In this document: in pieces, positions 1-8,207 of the stretch | How the letters are laid out: every line of letters starts with the position of its first letter | How positions within the stretch are numbered: position 1 is the first letter of the stretch | NCBI GenBank assembly: GCA_034505955.1 | Contig: JAPDQK010000020.1 | Coordinates: 1-64,000 of the forward strand | Origin: Zhuqueibacter pondensis | GTDB taxonomy: Bacteria; Zhuqueibacterota; Zhuqueibacteria; Zhuqueibacterales; Zhuqueibacteraceae | DNA length: 64,000 bases | Direction of reading: 5' to 3' | Position numbers and translations under genes: made by a program | The notes under the pieces: model-generated | What the model saw: only the letters and a program-made list of their open reading frames with translations | What the model was told of the DNA's origin: nothing | Databases searched by the model: none

Positions 1-500
1 AGGGAGTACCCGGAATGACATGACCGCTTTAAGGTCCTCATACTGAATGTACCCCTACTGGATCATTGCTACTGCACTTCATGTACCCGTGTCCTGTAAC
101 GAGGACACAGCCCAGTTCCCCTTGGTGGGCGGGCTGAGTACCTATAAATGTATGAGACCGGACGGGTTCCAAAGAACTGTTTCGGCAAACCGAACCAACA
201 GCTCGAAGGCACTTAACATCCAAGGGCACTTGATTACGGCAAGTGGCAGCATCCATAATTTGTTTCAGGATGAACTTGCTTTCCACTTCTTTGGAGGTTA
301 TATTATAATTACCCCCCAACGAAGAAGGAAAGCTTTGGTTGCCACCGCTTGGTTGCCGAGGTCTTTCCTTTTTCAATTTTAGGGAAAACGGCTTAAAGCA
401 TCAAGTGCCAACCACTACCGAGCCAGAAGATTCACCCGTTCATTCTGGGTTAAAATTCCGGACAAAAGAAGTACGCCCAAGAATGAAACTTTTTTATAAA

Positions 501-605
501 TGTCATTCCGCAGGCTACGCCCGTAGGGAATCTTTTTACTTTTTAAGCAGATGCTTGCAGATACCAAAAAAGATTCCTACGGACGCAGTCTTCCAGAATG
601 ACATC
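501..605. repeat. TGTCATTC-type palindromic repeat, copy A
   Basis: The element begins TGTCATTCCGCAGGCTACG and ends GCAGTCTTCCAGAATGACA. Left and right halves are complementary around CTACG-N-CGTAGG and GATTC/GAATC blocks, so the unit is a long imperfect palindrome of about 105 bases. Related copies are at 18518-18607, 23511-23609 (opposite orientation), 23769-23810 and 39541-39619. The end sequence and size suggest a non-autonomous MITE or REP-like unit (inference). Confidence 0.7.
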
Positions 606-632
606 CTGTTCAGTTGGCTAAATTCTTACATT

Positions 633-672
633 CTGAATGACATCGCAGTGAAATTTTCACCCTAAACGAGTA
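633..672. repeat. 40-base dispersed repeat
   Basis: The block CTGAATGACATCGCAGTGAA through CCTAAACGAGTA recurs at 7686-7725 with one substitution, again just after a TGTCATTC-type half element. It therefore appears to be part of a longer composite repeat unit rather than chance similarity. Confidence 0.65.
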
Positions 673-997
673 AAACAAATAAGACAGTAAACACGACGGA
701 ATTCTCTGATTTTTTTAAATGCGTTAAAACAGGCGCGAAACGGCTCTTCTCTGTGGAATTGGAGTGAAGTTGTTTAGTTGTACAAAAAATACGCGAGGCC
801 GGGTAAAAAGTCAAGTTGATCTTTTGTAAAACTGTAATGCTTGCGCAGCAACTTCCGGCGCTTTCGCTGGTAAATTCAGTGAGAGAATTTCCGGGAGTAA
901 AGCCATGTTTGAGTTACCACTCGAGAGGAGGAATCTTTCGAGGCGGATTTTTCGCTGCGTTGGAAGTAACAATGGTAATGTGAGCTTGTCGGTATCG

Positions 998-1810
998 TCA
1001 CCGCATGACTTTTCCACCATCCACGACAATCGTCTGTCCGGTGATGAAGCCGGCCAGATCCGAGGCGAGAAAGACAATTGCGCCTGCCACTTCTTCGGGG
1101 CGACCCCAGCGGTGCAAGGGCGCTTCGGTGGCAAGCTCCTGCTTCCGGCTGTCAGGCAGTTGATGGTACCAGCCGCTGGCAATATTCCCTGGAGCGACGG
1201 CGTTGGCACGGATGCCATAAGGGCCATATTCGCGCGCCAGGTCACGCATGAGTCCCAACAGGCCGGCTTTGGCTTCGGTATAGGGTGTGCCATGGTAGCC
1301 GGAAAGCGCGGGAGTCGAGCTGACATAGATCAGGCTGCCATGACGCTGCGGCACCATAATCTTGAGGGCAAAATGGCTGCAAAAGCGCGCGCCATCGAGA
1401 TCGACCGCGCGGACATGCTGGAACCACTGCGCAACTTCGTCTTCATTCATTTCATGCAGCGGCGTGTGCCATAATGCTTCGAGGAGTGGATAGCCGGCGC
1501 AACAAACAAGCACATCGAGACGGCCGTGACTCCAGTCCTGCAGCTTCTCGAACATGTTGCGAACTGCGATCACGTCCGCGACATCTGCGACAGCGGCAAA
1601 CGTCCGAACAGCAAAGAGTTTTTGCAACTCTGCTGCCAAATTACCTGCAGTTTCAGCCGAACGGCTGTTAACGGCAACGGCAGCACCGCAGCGTGCGAAC
1701 AGCTCGGCGGCGGCCCTGCCAATGCCGCGACTCGCGCCGGTAATCAACACCGTGCGCTCTTGCAGGCCGGGCAAGGCCAATTTTTCAATGGCAGATACAG
1801 ATTCGAGCAT
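998..1810 (-). CDS. Short-chain dehydrogenase/reductase (FabG-like)
   Basis: A 270-residue classical SDR, an NAD(P)H-dependent oxidoreductase of unknown substrate. The Rossmann signature TGASRGIG is at residues 24-31, the catalytic Tyr and Lys (YTEAK) at 177 and 181, the catalytic Ser near 164, and a typical C-terminal ITGQTIVVDGG. The usual NNAG motif is replaced by CCAG at 103-106, which is unusual. A longer in-frame start exists at 1906, but that stretch is the terminator of the preceding tpx gene, so the ATG at 1810 is chosen. It stands alone, with a terminator upstream and no close downstream partner. FabG or a sugar dehydrogenase are both possible; the class is certain, the substrate is not. 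Confidence 0.85.
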   Translation of the reverse strand: MLESVSAIEKLALPGLQERTVLITGASRGIGRAAAELFARCGAAVAVNSRSAETAGNLAAELQKLFAVRTFAAVADVADVIAVRNMFEKLQDWSHGRLDVLVCCAGYPLLEALWHTPLHEMNEDEVAQWFQHVRAVDLDGARFCSHFALKIMVPQRHGSLIYVSSTPALSGYHGTPYTEAKAGLLGLMRDLAREYGPYGIRANAVAPGNIASGWYHQLPDSRKQELATEAPLHRWGRPEEVAGAIVFLASDLAGFITGQTIVVDGGKVMR

Positions 1811-1824
1811 AAGAAAATGATCAA

Positions 1825-1873
1825 GCAAAAAGGGCTGCGCCCGTGGAACTTTTCCTGCTCCGGGCGCAGCCCT
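1825..1873 (-). terminator. Rho-independent terminator after tpx
   Basis: On the minus strand a perfect 12-base stem (GGGCTGCGCCCG with CGGGCGCAGCCC, loop 17 bases) is followed by TTTTTG. It lies 37 bases beyond the tpx stop codon. It also decides the start of the next gene, because the longer frame would run through the stem. Confidence 0.85.
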
Positions 1874-1909
1874 CGTTTTGGACCCGCTGGGGGCAGTCCA
1901 GTGCAAAAA

Positions 1910-2428
1910 CTAAATCAGCTTTTTCACGGCTTCCAAAATTTTATCGTAATTCGGCTGCTGTCCCATTTCCGGCACGTACTCGACGTAACGGACGATGCCA
2001 TCTTTATCCAACACGAACACCGCACGCCAGAGGAAGCCGGTTTCTTTCACAAAGACCCCGTAGGACTGTCCGAACAAGCGATCAGGTTGATCGGAAAAGA
2101 CATGAACTTTGTCGACATTCGACATTCCGCACCAGCGCTTCTGTCCGAATGGCAAGTCACAACTGATTGTTACAAAATTCACCTTGTCACCAAGCTTGGC
2201 AGCTTCTTCATTGAAGCGTTTGGTTTCCAGATCGCACACACTGGTGTCCAACGAGGGCACGGAGGCAATGACCGTCGGTTTGCCTTTCAAGGCATCCAGG
2301 CTGGCTCGGGTAAAATCTTGTGTCAGTACGGTGAATGGCGGTGCTTGATCACCGACTTTGATTTCAGGACCAACGAGGTGAACGGCGTTATTGCGAAAAT
2401 TGTACGATTCTTTGCGTTCTCCAGGCAT
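1910..2428 (-). CDS. tpx: Thiol peroxidase (Tpx, atypical 2-Cys peroxiredoxin)
   Basis: A 172-residue peroxiredoxin that reduces hydrogen peroxide and alkyl peroxides using thioredoxin. The peroxidatic cysteine lies in SVPSLDTSVC (Cys65) and the resolving cysteine in QKRWCGM (Cys100), the spacing expected for Tpx; an extra Cys90 is present. Length fits the family (about 168). A start six codons upstream is possible, but GGAGA sits properly before the ATG at 2428. It follows hppA on the same strand with a gap of about 100 bases and ends in a strong terminator, so it may be the last gene of that unit or have its own promoter. Confidence 0.93.
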   Translation of the reverse strand: MPGERKESYNFRNNAVHLVGPEIKVGDQAPPFTVLTQDFTRASLDALKGKPTVIASVPSLDTSVCDLETKRFNEEAAKLGDKVNFVTISCDLPFGQKRWCGMSNVDKVHVFSDQPDRLFGQSYGVFVKETGFLWRAVFVLDKDGIVRYVEYVPEMGQQPNYDKILEAVKKLI

Positions 2429-2531
2429 GGTAATCTCCTTTCCCATCGAGCAGCATAATGAAACGAGATTTTGACATGATCAACAGAAACATTTCACTTT
2501 AACGGGCATCCCGAAAGTTATTTTCACTTGA

Positions 2532-4649
2532 CTAAATGAACAACGGCGCCAGCACCAGCGTGATGGTGCTGAGCAATTTGATGACGACGTGCAGCGATGG
2601 TCCGGCGGTGTCTTTGAAGGGATCACCAACGGTGTCACCAACGACTGCAGCTTTATGGGTATCCGAGCCTTTGCCGCCAAGCTGGCCGGTCTCGACATAT
2701 TTTTTCGCATTATCCCAGGCACCGCCGCCATTGTTGAGCATGGTGGCGACGAGAATGCCGCCGATGGTGCCAACCATCAACAGCGCGGCCACGACTTCGG
2801 CGCCGATGCCGAATTGTCTGAAAATGAGGCCGACGATGATCGGCATGCCAACCGTAAGGATGCCAGGCAACACCATTTCTTTGAGCGCGCCGGAGGTGAC
2901 GATATCCACCGCCTGACGATAGGAGGGTTTGACGGTGCCGGCGAGGATGCCGGGATTCTCACGAAACTGCCGGCGCACTTCATTGATGACGTAATAAGCG
3001 GCTTTGCCGACCGCACGGATGGCGAGCGCGGCAAACAGAAAAATCAACATTGCGCCCAGCAAGCCACCGATGAAAACTTCCGGCTTGGCAATGTCCACCG
3101 ACGGTTGAAAATCGGGTTTGAATGCTCTGACTTCGTCAAGATAGGCGGAAAAGAGCAGAAATGCCGCCAGCGCGGCGCTGCCGATGGCGTAGCCTTTGGT
3201 GAGAGCTTTGGTGGTGTTGCCAACGGCATCGAGGCGGTCGGTCTTTCTGCGAATCTCTTCCGGTTGCTGGCTCATTTCGATGATGCCGCCGGCATTGTCG
3301 GCAATCGGTCCGAACGTGTCCATCGCCAGAATATATGCAGCCGTGCCAAGCATGCCCATGGTCGCGACAGCGGTGCCAAACAATCCGGCATGTGCGACAC
3401 CGCTGGTCTGTCCGAGATAATACGAGGCGATGATTGCCACGGCAATCACGACCACAGGCAGGGCGGTGCATTCCAATGCCACCGAGAAGCCTGTGATGAT
3501 GTTGGTGGCCGGTCCGGTCTGCGAGGCAACGGCAATCGACTTGACCGGACGATATTTGTATTCTGTGTAGTACTGGGTGATGTAAACAAAGGCCATGGCA
3601 GTGGCGAGGCCGATCAATCCGCAGAGCCAAAAATGCCACCAGGCCTGTGGCGCTTGCGATGAGTTCAGCAGCCAGTAGCAGCCGACGCCAAAGCCGAGGG
3701 CTGCCAGGAACGTGGTCAAGTAATAACCACGGTTGAGGGCGTGCATGGGATCGCCATCTTCGCGAGTGCGTACGATCATCACGCCGGCAATCGAGGCGAG
3801 CAACCCAAACGCACGCACCACCAGCGGAAACAGCACCCCTTTGAGTCCGAAGAAGGGATAAAGTGCCACGCCCAAAATCATCGCGCCGATATTCTCGGCT
3901 GCGGTGGATTCAAAGAGATCGGCGCCACGACCAGCGCAATCGCCGACATTATCGCCAACCAAGTCAGCAATGACCGCCGGGTTGCGCGGATCATCTTCGG
4001 GGATCCCGGCTTCGACTTTGCCGACGAGGTCAGCGCCGACGTCTGCAGCTTTGGTATAGATACCACCACCGAGTTGGGCGAACAATGCCACAAAACTGGC
4101 GCCGAAACCATAGCCAACGATCAGAAACGGGATTTTTTCAGGAGAAATATTCAACAGGCGGAGAATCGCAAACAGACCACCGACCCCGAGCAAACTCATT
4201 GCAACGACAAACAAACCGGAGACCGCGCCGCCGCGCAACGCAATTTGCAATCCACGATTCAAGCTCGAGCGGGAGGCCGAGGCGGTCCGGATGTTGGAGC
4301 GGATGGACACAAACATGCCCATGTACCCGGCGATACCGGAGCAAATCGCTCCGAAGATGAATGACGCCGCCACGTAGGTGGCCAGTTGGACGGTCGAAGG
4401 TACGGGATCATGCTCGGTGGCGGGTCGCATAAAAGCATACAGGATAAAAATGATCGCCGCGACCGGGATGGTGAGCGCATAAATGGTTTTGTACTGCCGC
4501 GCCAGAAAGGCTTCGGCGCCTTCGCGAATGGCATCGGAAATCGTGCGCATTGCCGGGGTGCCATCGTCATTCTTTAAAACCCATTTTGCCAGGAACACAG
4601 CAAAGGCCAGGGCAAAAATACTGCAACCCAACGTTAATCCAAGTTCCAC
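2532..4649 (-). CDS. hppA: Membrane-bound proton-translocating pyrophosphatase
   Basis: A 705-residue polytopic inner-membrane pump that hydrolyses PPi and exports protons. The pyrophosphate site is clear: DVGADLVGKVE, then EDDPRNPAVIADLVGDN and DNVGDCAGRGADLFES. In the segment GNTTKALTKG the residues at the A/K460 and 463 positions of the family are K and T, the signature of the K+-independent subfamily. Start is GTG with AGAGGAG 8 bases upstream. A promoter (TTGTAA, 17 bases, TATATT) lies about 130 bases upstream. The enzyme recovers energy from biosynthetic PPi, consistent with an energy-limited lifestyle (inference). Confidence 0.96.
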   Translation of the reverse strand: MELGLTLGCSIFALAFAVFLAKWVLKNDDGTPAMRTISDAIREGAEAFLARQYKTIYALTIPVAAIIFILYAFMRPATEHDPVPSTVQLATYVAASFIFGAICSGIAGYMGMFVSIRSNIRTASASRSSLNRGLQIALRGGAVSGLFVVAMSLLGVGGLFAILRLLNISPEKIPFLIVGYGFGASFVALFAQLGGGIYTKAADVGADLVGKVEAGIPEDDPRNPAVIADLVGDNVGDCAGRGADLFESTAAENIGAMILGVALYPFFGLKGVLFPLVVRAFGLLASIAGVMIVRTREDGDPMHALNRGYYLTTFLAALGFGVGCYWLLNSSQAPQAWWHFWLCGLIGLATAMAFVYITQYYTEYKYRPVKSIAVASQTGPATNIITGFSVALECTALPVVVIAVAIIASYYLGQTSGVAHAGLFGTAVATMGMLGTAAYILAMDTFGPIADNAGGIIEMSQQPEEIRRKTDRLDAVGNTTKALTKGYAIGSAALAAFLLFSAYLDEVRAFKPDFQPSVDIAKPEVFIGGLLGAMLIFLFAALAIRAVGKAAYYVINEVRRQFRENPGILAGTVKPSYRQAVDIVTSGALKEMVLPGILTVGMPIIVGLIFRQFGIGAEVVAALLMVGTIGGILVATMLNNGGGAWDNAKKYVETGQLGGKGSDTHKAAVVGDTVGDPFKDTAGPSLHVVIKLLSTITLVLAPLFI

Positions 4650-4778
4650 AAATGACTCCTCTTTAAAATTGTTCGTTACTGCAAGTTATGCTGATCATCA
4701 ATGCCGGCTTCCTGCAATTGTAATTTTGCCGGCGCCGGCTTCTGGAAGAAGTCACAAGAAAAGCGAAATTGAAGTAGC

Positions 4779-4807
4779 AATATAATAGATCATCGTGAAA
4801 TTTACAA
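4779..4807 (-). promoter_or_regulatory. Predicted sigma-70 promoter for hppA
   Basis: On the minus strand TTGTAA at 4807-4802 and TATATT at 4784-4779 are separated by exactly 17 bases. The -10 element is the same hexamer as in the stronger promoter at 26788-26816. Confidence 0.5.
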
Positions 4808-4837
4808 GCACTTTTTCCGGTTAAATGTATCGCTCTC

Positions 4838-4918
4838 AGTGACCGGGGGGAGCGCCCCGCCTCGCGGCACAGTCAGGCTGCGCAGGAATGACTCCATGGC
4901 GTTGCTCCCCCCAGTTAT
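4838..4918. repeat. Inverted repeat around a short GC-rich core
   Basis: GGGGGGAGCGCC near 4843 is mirrored by GGCGTTGCTCCCCCC near 4900-4914, giving an imperfect palindrome of about 75 bases in the gap between hppA and bioY. It may be a small mobile repeat or a transcript hairpin; no second copy was found in the window. Confidence 0.4.
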
Positions 4919-4992
4919 TTATCCATCTGGCAGCTACCTGGCGTTGACTTTAGCTGCGAGATTTTGTATCTTGTTCTCTTGTACTCAATCAA

Positions 4993-5643
4993 TTGATCAA
5001 CGTGATCGCATCACAAAACTCATCGAGACGTCTTTTTATCTTGTCTGCCCTGTTTACAGGCCTGACGGTGCTGGGCGCCGGGATAAAAGTTCCGCTGCCA
5101 TTCGTTCCGATAACGTTGCAAACATTTTTTGTTTTATTGTCGGGACATTTGCTTGGTCCGGTGTATGGTGCCGCCAGTCAAATCATTTATCTGTTGTTGG
5201 GTTTGGCGGGGCTACCGGTGTTTGCCGAAGGTGGTGGTCTCGCTTACATTTTCAAGCCGACCTTTGGGTATCTCCTGGGATTCCCCCTGGCCAGCTTCAT
5301 GGCTGGAATCACGGTGCATCGTGGCGTTTTGCTGCCCGAGGCTTTGCCGGCAACGCAAGTGCCTCGACTGATTCTGGCGAATTTGTCGGGACTTTTGGCC
5401 ATTTTTGTGCCTGGTGTCCTCTATTTATGGCTGAATATCAATTTTGTGCTCGGCCAAACTCTCAGCTTTGTGCATGCGCTGCAAATCGGTTTTTTGATTT
5501 CTCTTCCCGGCGATGTGATCAAGATGGCTGGCGTCATTTTATTGTATCTTGCGATTCAGCCACGCCTGGCAGGAGTTGCCGCATTGCCGGTGCGACCGCT
5601 ACCAACTCGCGCATCACGAAATACAATTAAAATTCAAACATGA
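4993..5643 (+). CDS. bioY: Biotin transporter BioY
   Basis: A 216-residue membrane protein, the substrate-binding S component of an ECF biotin transporter. Family features are KVPLPFVPITLQTFFVLLSG near the N terminus, then GPVYGAASQIIYLLLGLAG and the FKPTFGYLLGFPLASF loop, with six hydrophobic segments. No energy-coupling genes (EcfT, EcfA) are adjacent, so it either uses shared modules elsewhere or works alone. The start is uncertain: TTG at 4993 gives the full product, while GTG at 5002 is an alternative. The stop overlaps the next start (ATGA), so the two genes are translationally coupled. Confidence 0.9.
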   Translation: MINVIASQNSSRRLFILSALFTGLTVLGAGIKVPLPFVPITLQTFFVLLSGHLLGPVYGAASQIIYLLLGLAGLPVFAEGGGLAYIFKPTFGYLLGFPLASFMAGITVHRGVLLPEALPATQVPRLILANLSGLLAIFVPGVLYLWLNINFVLGQTLSFVHALQIGFLISLPGDVIKMAGVILLYLAIQPRLAGVAALPVRPLPTRASRNTIKIQT

Positions 5644-6614
5644 GCAAAAAATATTTTCTCGGTTTCGATGGTGGCGGCACCACCCTGCGTGGTTGTTTGA
5701 TTGATGACAGCGGGGAAGTGCTTGCCGTAGCCTCGCACCCGCCGGCGAGTTTTCCCAAATTGAGGGAAAAAATCGGTGAACCTGTTGCACGGCTGGCAGG
5801 TGAGCTGCAAACGCAGGCTGGTTTGGCGATCGGGCCGGTCACTGCTGCAGGCTTTTGTTCCACCGGTGTTGGACGGCCGGCTGAACGTGAGATCGTGGAA
5901 CGTGCGCTTCGCGAAAAGAATATCGCCGAAACCACCATCGCAGAAAGTGATTTTATGGCCGCACACGCCGGTGCGTTCGCCGGTGGCCCTGGAATCATCG
6001 TCAATGCAGGCACAGGTGTATTCGGATTTGGCCGCACCGCCAGCGGCGAAAACATTCGTGTCGGTGGTTGGGGTTACTTGCTCGGCGACGAAGGCAGCGG
6101 TTTTGCCATAGCGCAAGGTGCTTTGATTGCCGCACTCAAAGATTGGGACGGCCGCGGGCCCAAGACCGTTTTGCGTTCGATCTTTGAAAAGCATTTCAAG
6201 GTGGCAAGCATCGAGTTGTGCATCTCACAGATTTACAGCAGCGATTTCGATCGTGGCCAATTCGCCGCGCTGGCCCCGCTGGTGTTCGATGCTGCCGACC
6301 ACGGCGACGCGGTTGCGCACGAAATTATTCGCCACAACGGCCGCGAATTGGGCCATTTGGTTCGCGCCGCCGCCAATCGAGGCCAATGGCACTTTCCCAT
6401 CCCGCTCGCCCTCATCGGCAATCTCTTCCGCCGCAGCGATTTGCTGCTGCCCGGATTTTGGGAAGTTCTCGACACCAGGCAGTTCATGTTGATCACACCT
6501 CGTTTCGAACCGGTGGTTGGTGCTGCACTGTTGGCAATTATGGCTGCCGGCTTTGCTTTGCGTGAAGAGTTTTTGGAGAAATTGCAACGCTCGTGGCAGG
6601 CGAAGTTCAAATAA
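5640..6614 (+). CDS. BadF/BadG-type ATPase, N-acetylglucosamine kinase-like
   Basis: A 324-residue ASKHA-fold kinase. The phosphate-1 motif FLGFDGGGTTLRG is at residues 6-18, an adenosine/phosphate-2 segment lies at about 118-127 (GIIVNAGTGVF), followed by GWGYLLGDEGSGF, all typical of the BadF/BadG/BcrA/BcrD family that includes bacterial GlcNAc kinases. It probably phosphorylates an amino sugar in peptidoglycan or chitin recycling (inference). The start overlaps the bioY stop by four bases, although no functional link to biotin is known. It lacks the Cys-rich Fe-S motif of benzoyl-CoA reductase activators, so that role is unlikely. Confidence 0.85.
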   Translation: MSKKYFLGFDGGGTTLRGCLIDDSGEVLAVASHPPASFPKLREKIGEPVARLAGELQTQAGLAIGPVTAAGFCSTGVGRPAEREIVERALREKNIAETTIAESDFMAAHAGAFAGGPGIIVNAGTGVFGFGRTASGENIRVGGWGYLLGDEGSGFAIAQGALIAALKDWDGRGPKTVLRSIFEKHFKVASIELCISQIYSSDFDRGQFAALAPLVFDAADHGDAVAHEIIRHNGRELGHLVRAAANRGQWHFPIPLALIGNLFRRSDLLLPGFWEVLDTRQFMLITPRFEPVVGAALLAIMAAGFALREEFLEKLQRSWQAKFK

Positions 6615-6781
6615 TAAAACTATTTTGCTTTCGTTGCAACGCAGTCTCTATGGCATACAACCGGAATGTCATCCTGAAAGGATCCTTTTGGGTTTGAGCA
6701 TTGTGCGCGAATTGCAAAAGAGGCCTCCGACATGACATGTTACTTGAAAATCATCCATAACCCTTTCGAGCAGCCAGCAAT

Positions 6782-7366
6782 ATGTTCAGAAGAATGATCA
6801 TCTCGTTATCAGCAGCATTCTTGGTCACTGCCTGTGCCAATGAGCAATCCGCTTTTCGCGACCTCATGAGCGCACAGTTGCAGCGTTACCCGGCCATGCA
6901 AGTTCAGGATTTGTACAAGCTCGTTTTTCAAGCGGCGTTGGGCAACGAGCACCTCATGACGGACAGCGCGAGGATTCATGATTATCTGATCCAAGAGCTC
7001 GAGAGTATTCCCGCTTCCTCCGACGAGCCTTTGCTGCAGGAAATTTCTCCCGATGGCGAAGTGGTGCGTCTCAATCTCCGCCCATTCAAAGCACAGCAGG
7101 GCGACCATCGCGTTTTGTTTCAAGCCATGATGCAGACGGCACGAACTTTTCAAAAATCCCAGGAACGCCTGGAGCGGTTCTTGCGTTATTTGGAACAAAT
7201 GGCCGCTTCCGGGGCGATTTCTTTTGACGCCCAAGCCATGCACTCGTTCTTTCACGAGATGCGAGACAAAGGATATCCGGCGGTGCATCATTCAGCGATT
7301 TATGAGGAGAAATATGCACCGGCGTATCGGGTGATTCTCAGAAAGTTTGCCCCACCGCAGAAGTGA
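6782..7366 (+). CDS. Hypothetical lipoprotein
   Basis: A 194-residue protein with a short signal peptide ending in the lipobox LVTAC (Cys18), so a membrane-anchored lipoprotein is expected. The mature part is mostly helical and charged, with no recognised domain. Its segment NEHLMTDSARIHDYLIQELE and a C-terminal HHSAIYEEKYAPAYRVI look like a conserved family of unknown function, but I cannot name it. It stands alone after the kinase gene with a 167-base gap. Confidence 0.7.
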   Translation: MFRRMIISLSAAFLVTACANEQSAFRDLMSAQLQRYPAMQVQDLYKLVFQAALGNEHLMTDSARIHDYLIQELESIPASSDEPLLQEISPDGEVVRLNLRPFKAQQGDHRVLFQAMMQTARTFQKSQERLERFLRYLEQMAASGAISFDAQAMHSFFHEMRDKGYPAVHHSAIYEEKYAPAYRVILRKFAPPQK

Positions 7367-7410
7367 GCCATACTGGGTTAGGGTAGTTTTTGCATGCTAG
7401 CAAACTCGTC

Positions 7411-7725
7411 TGTCATTCCGCAGGAATTTCCATGCCACGGTGTGGCATCCACCAAGATGAAAATAGAGATTACTCTTGGAGCATGTCATGCAGGAGGCAT
7501 CCTTTTGAGCTCGAGAACCAAGCCTCAGCCCCAAAAGACTCCCTGCGGCCGCAGGCTTACAGCCGCAGGCCTCCTGAGTGACAGCACAGGCTATTTTCGT
7601 GGTAATCTTTTTTAGCATCAAGTAAGACGTTAGAAATTCACGCTTTCCTTCGTGCGTAAAAAGATTCCCTACGGACGCAGTCATCCTGAATGACATCGCA
7701 GTGAAAATTTCACCCTAAACGAGTA
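7411..7725. repeat. Degenerate composite repeat
   Basis: It starts TGTCATTCCGCAGG at 7411 and ends with AAAAAGATTCCC through GAATGACA at about 7658-7694, continuing into the 40-base block at 7686-7725 that also occurs at 633-672. The interior (7440-7600) contains several GCCGCAGGC inversions and no gene. It looks like a TGTCATTC-type element with inserted sequence. Confidence 0.5.
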
Positions 7726-7759
7726 TAAAATTGTAATTCCTTGATCAGCGAGGCGTTCG

Positions 7760-8200
7760 CCCGTTATCCACCCAGCGCCTCTACCAAATGCTGTTGGCCA
7801 AGGTGCGCCTGCCAGAAATTGAAGAATTTCGCATCGGTCGCCGTGCGATCGGTGACAGCTCGCTTTTTCCCCTTGGCATTCGCGCTTCCGGGTTGTTTAC
7901 AAACAGCGTGTCACCAGCTCGAAGATTCATCCGGGTTTTTCACTGAACCGGATGCTGCCGATCTAACTGCTCACGACCAACGGGAGGCGTGATGATCGCA
8001 AAGGCATGCGCGAACTCCTCGAAGCGGGCATTATCTATATTGCTGACCGCGGTTGTGTCCACTTTCGGATTACTTTTTGATATTGGTAAAGTCGGTGTTT
8101 CTGTTATTATTCGTTCTCGCAAAAATCTTTGCTACCACGTGCAACAAACACTTGCCGTCAATTTGTCGATGGCCGTGCGCCATATTTTTCTGGAGATCAC
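7760..8200 (+). pseudogene. Decayed DDE transposase (IS4-like)
   Basis: No single open frame spans this stretch, but pieces in different frames join into a transposase-like protein. One frame reads LYQMLLAKVRLPEIEEF; another reads QLEDSSGFFTEPDAADL and stops near 7990; the next reads MRELLEAGIIYIADRG, which is the second-Asp region of IS4-type DDE transposases; after a further frameshift near 8075 it continues DIGKVGVSVIIRSRKN. At least two frameshifts and stops are needed, so this is a relic. It runs into the 3' end of obg from the other strand. Confidence 0.6.
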
Positions 8201-8207
8201 CGGTGAA

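Larger units (their letters stand above)
1..810. other. Non-coding region with hairpins and repeats
   Basis: No convincing gene is seen here. Open frames on both strands of 38-382 are short, mutually antisense and resemble no family I know. A hairpin GTGTCC/GGACAC sits at 89-108, and a G/C-rich stretch follows at 111-138. The right end of a TGTCATTC-type repeat (GGAATGACA) lies at about 12-20. A full repeat copy is at 501-605 and a second conserved 40-base block at 633-672. The 40-370 stretch might be the end of a mobile element or a structured RNA, but nothing seen proves that. Confidence 0.4.

Noticed and set aside
38..376. 112-codon frame on the minus strand and its antisense frame
   Set aside because: Low-complexity composition, no ribosome site, no family pattern; overlaps hairpins.
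2589..3662. Long open frame antisense to hppA
   Set aside because: Exact shadow of a strongly conserved membrane pyrophosphatase; no start context.
4839..5630. Alternative frame overlapping bioY
   Set aside because: BioY frame shows conserved membrane motifs; the other frame has none.
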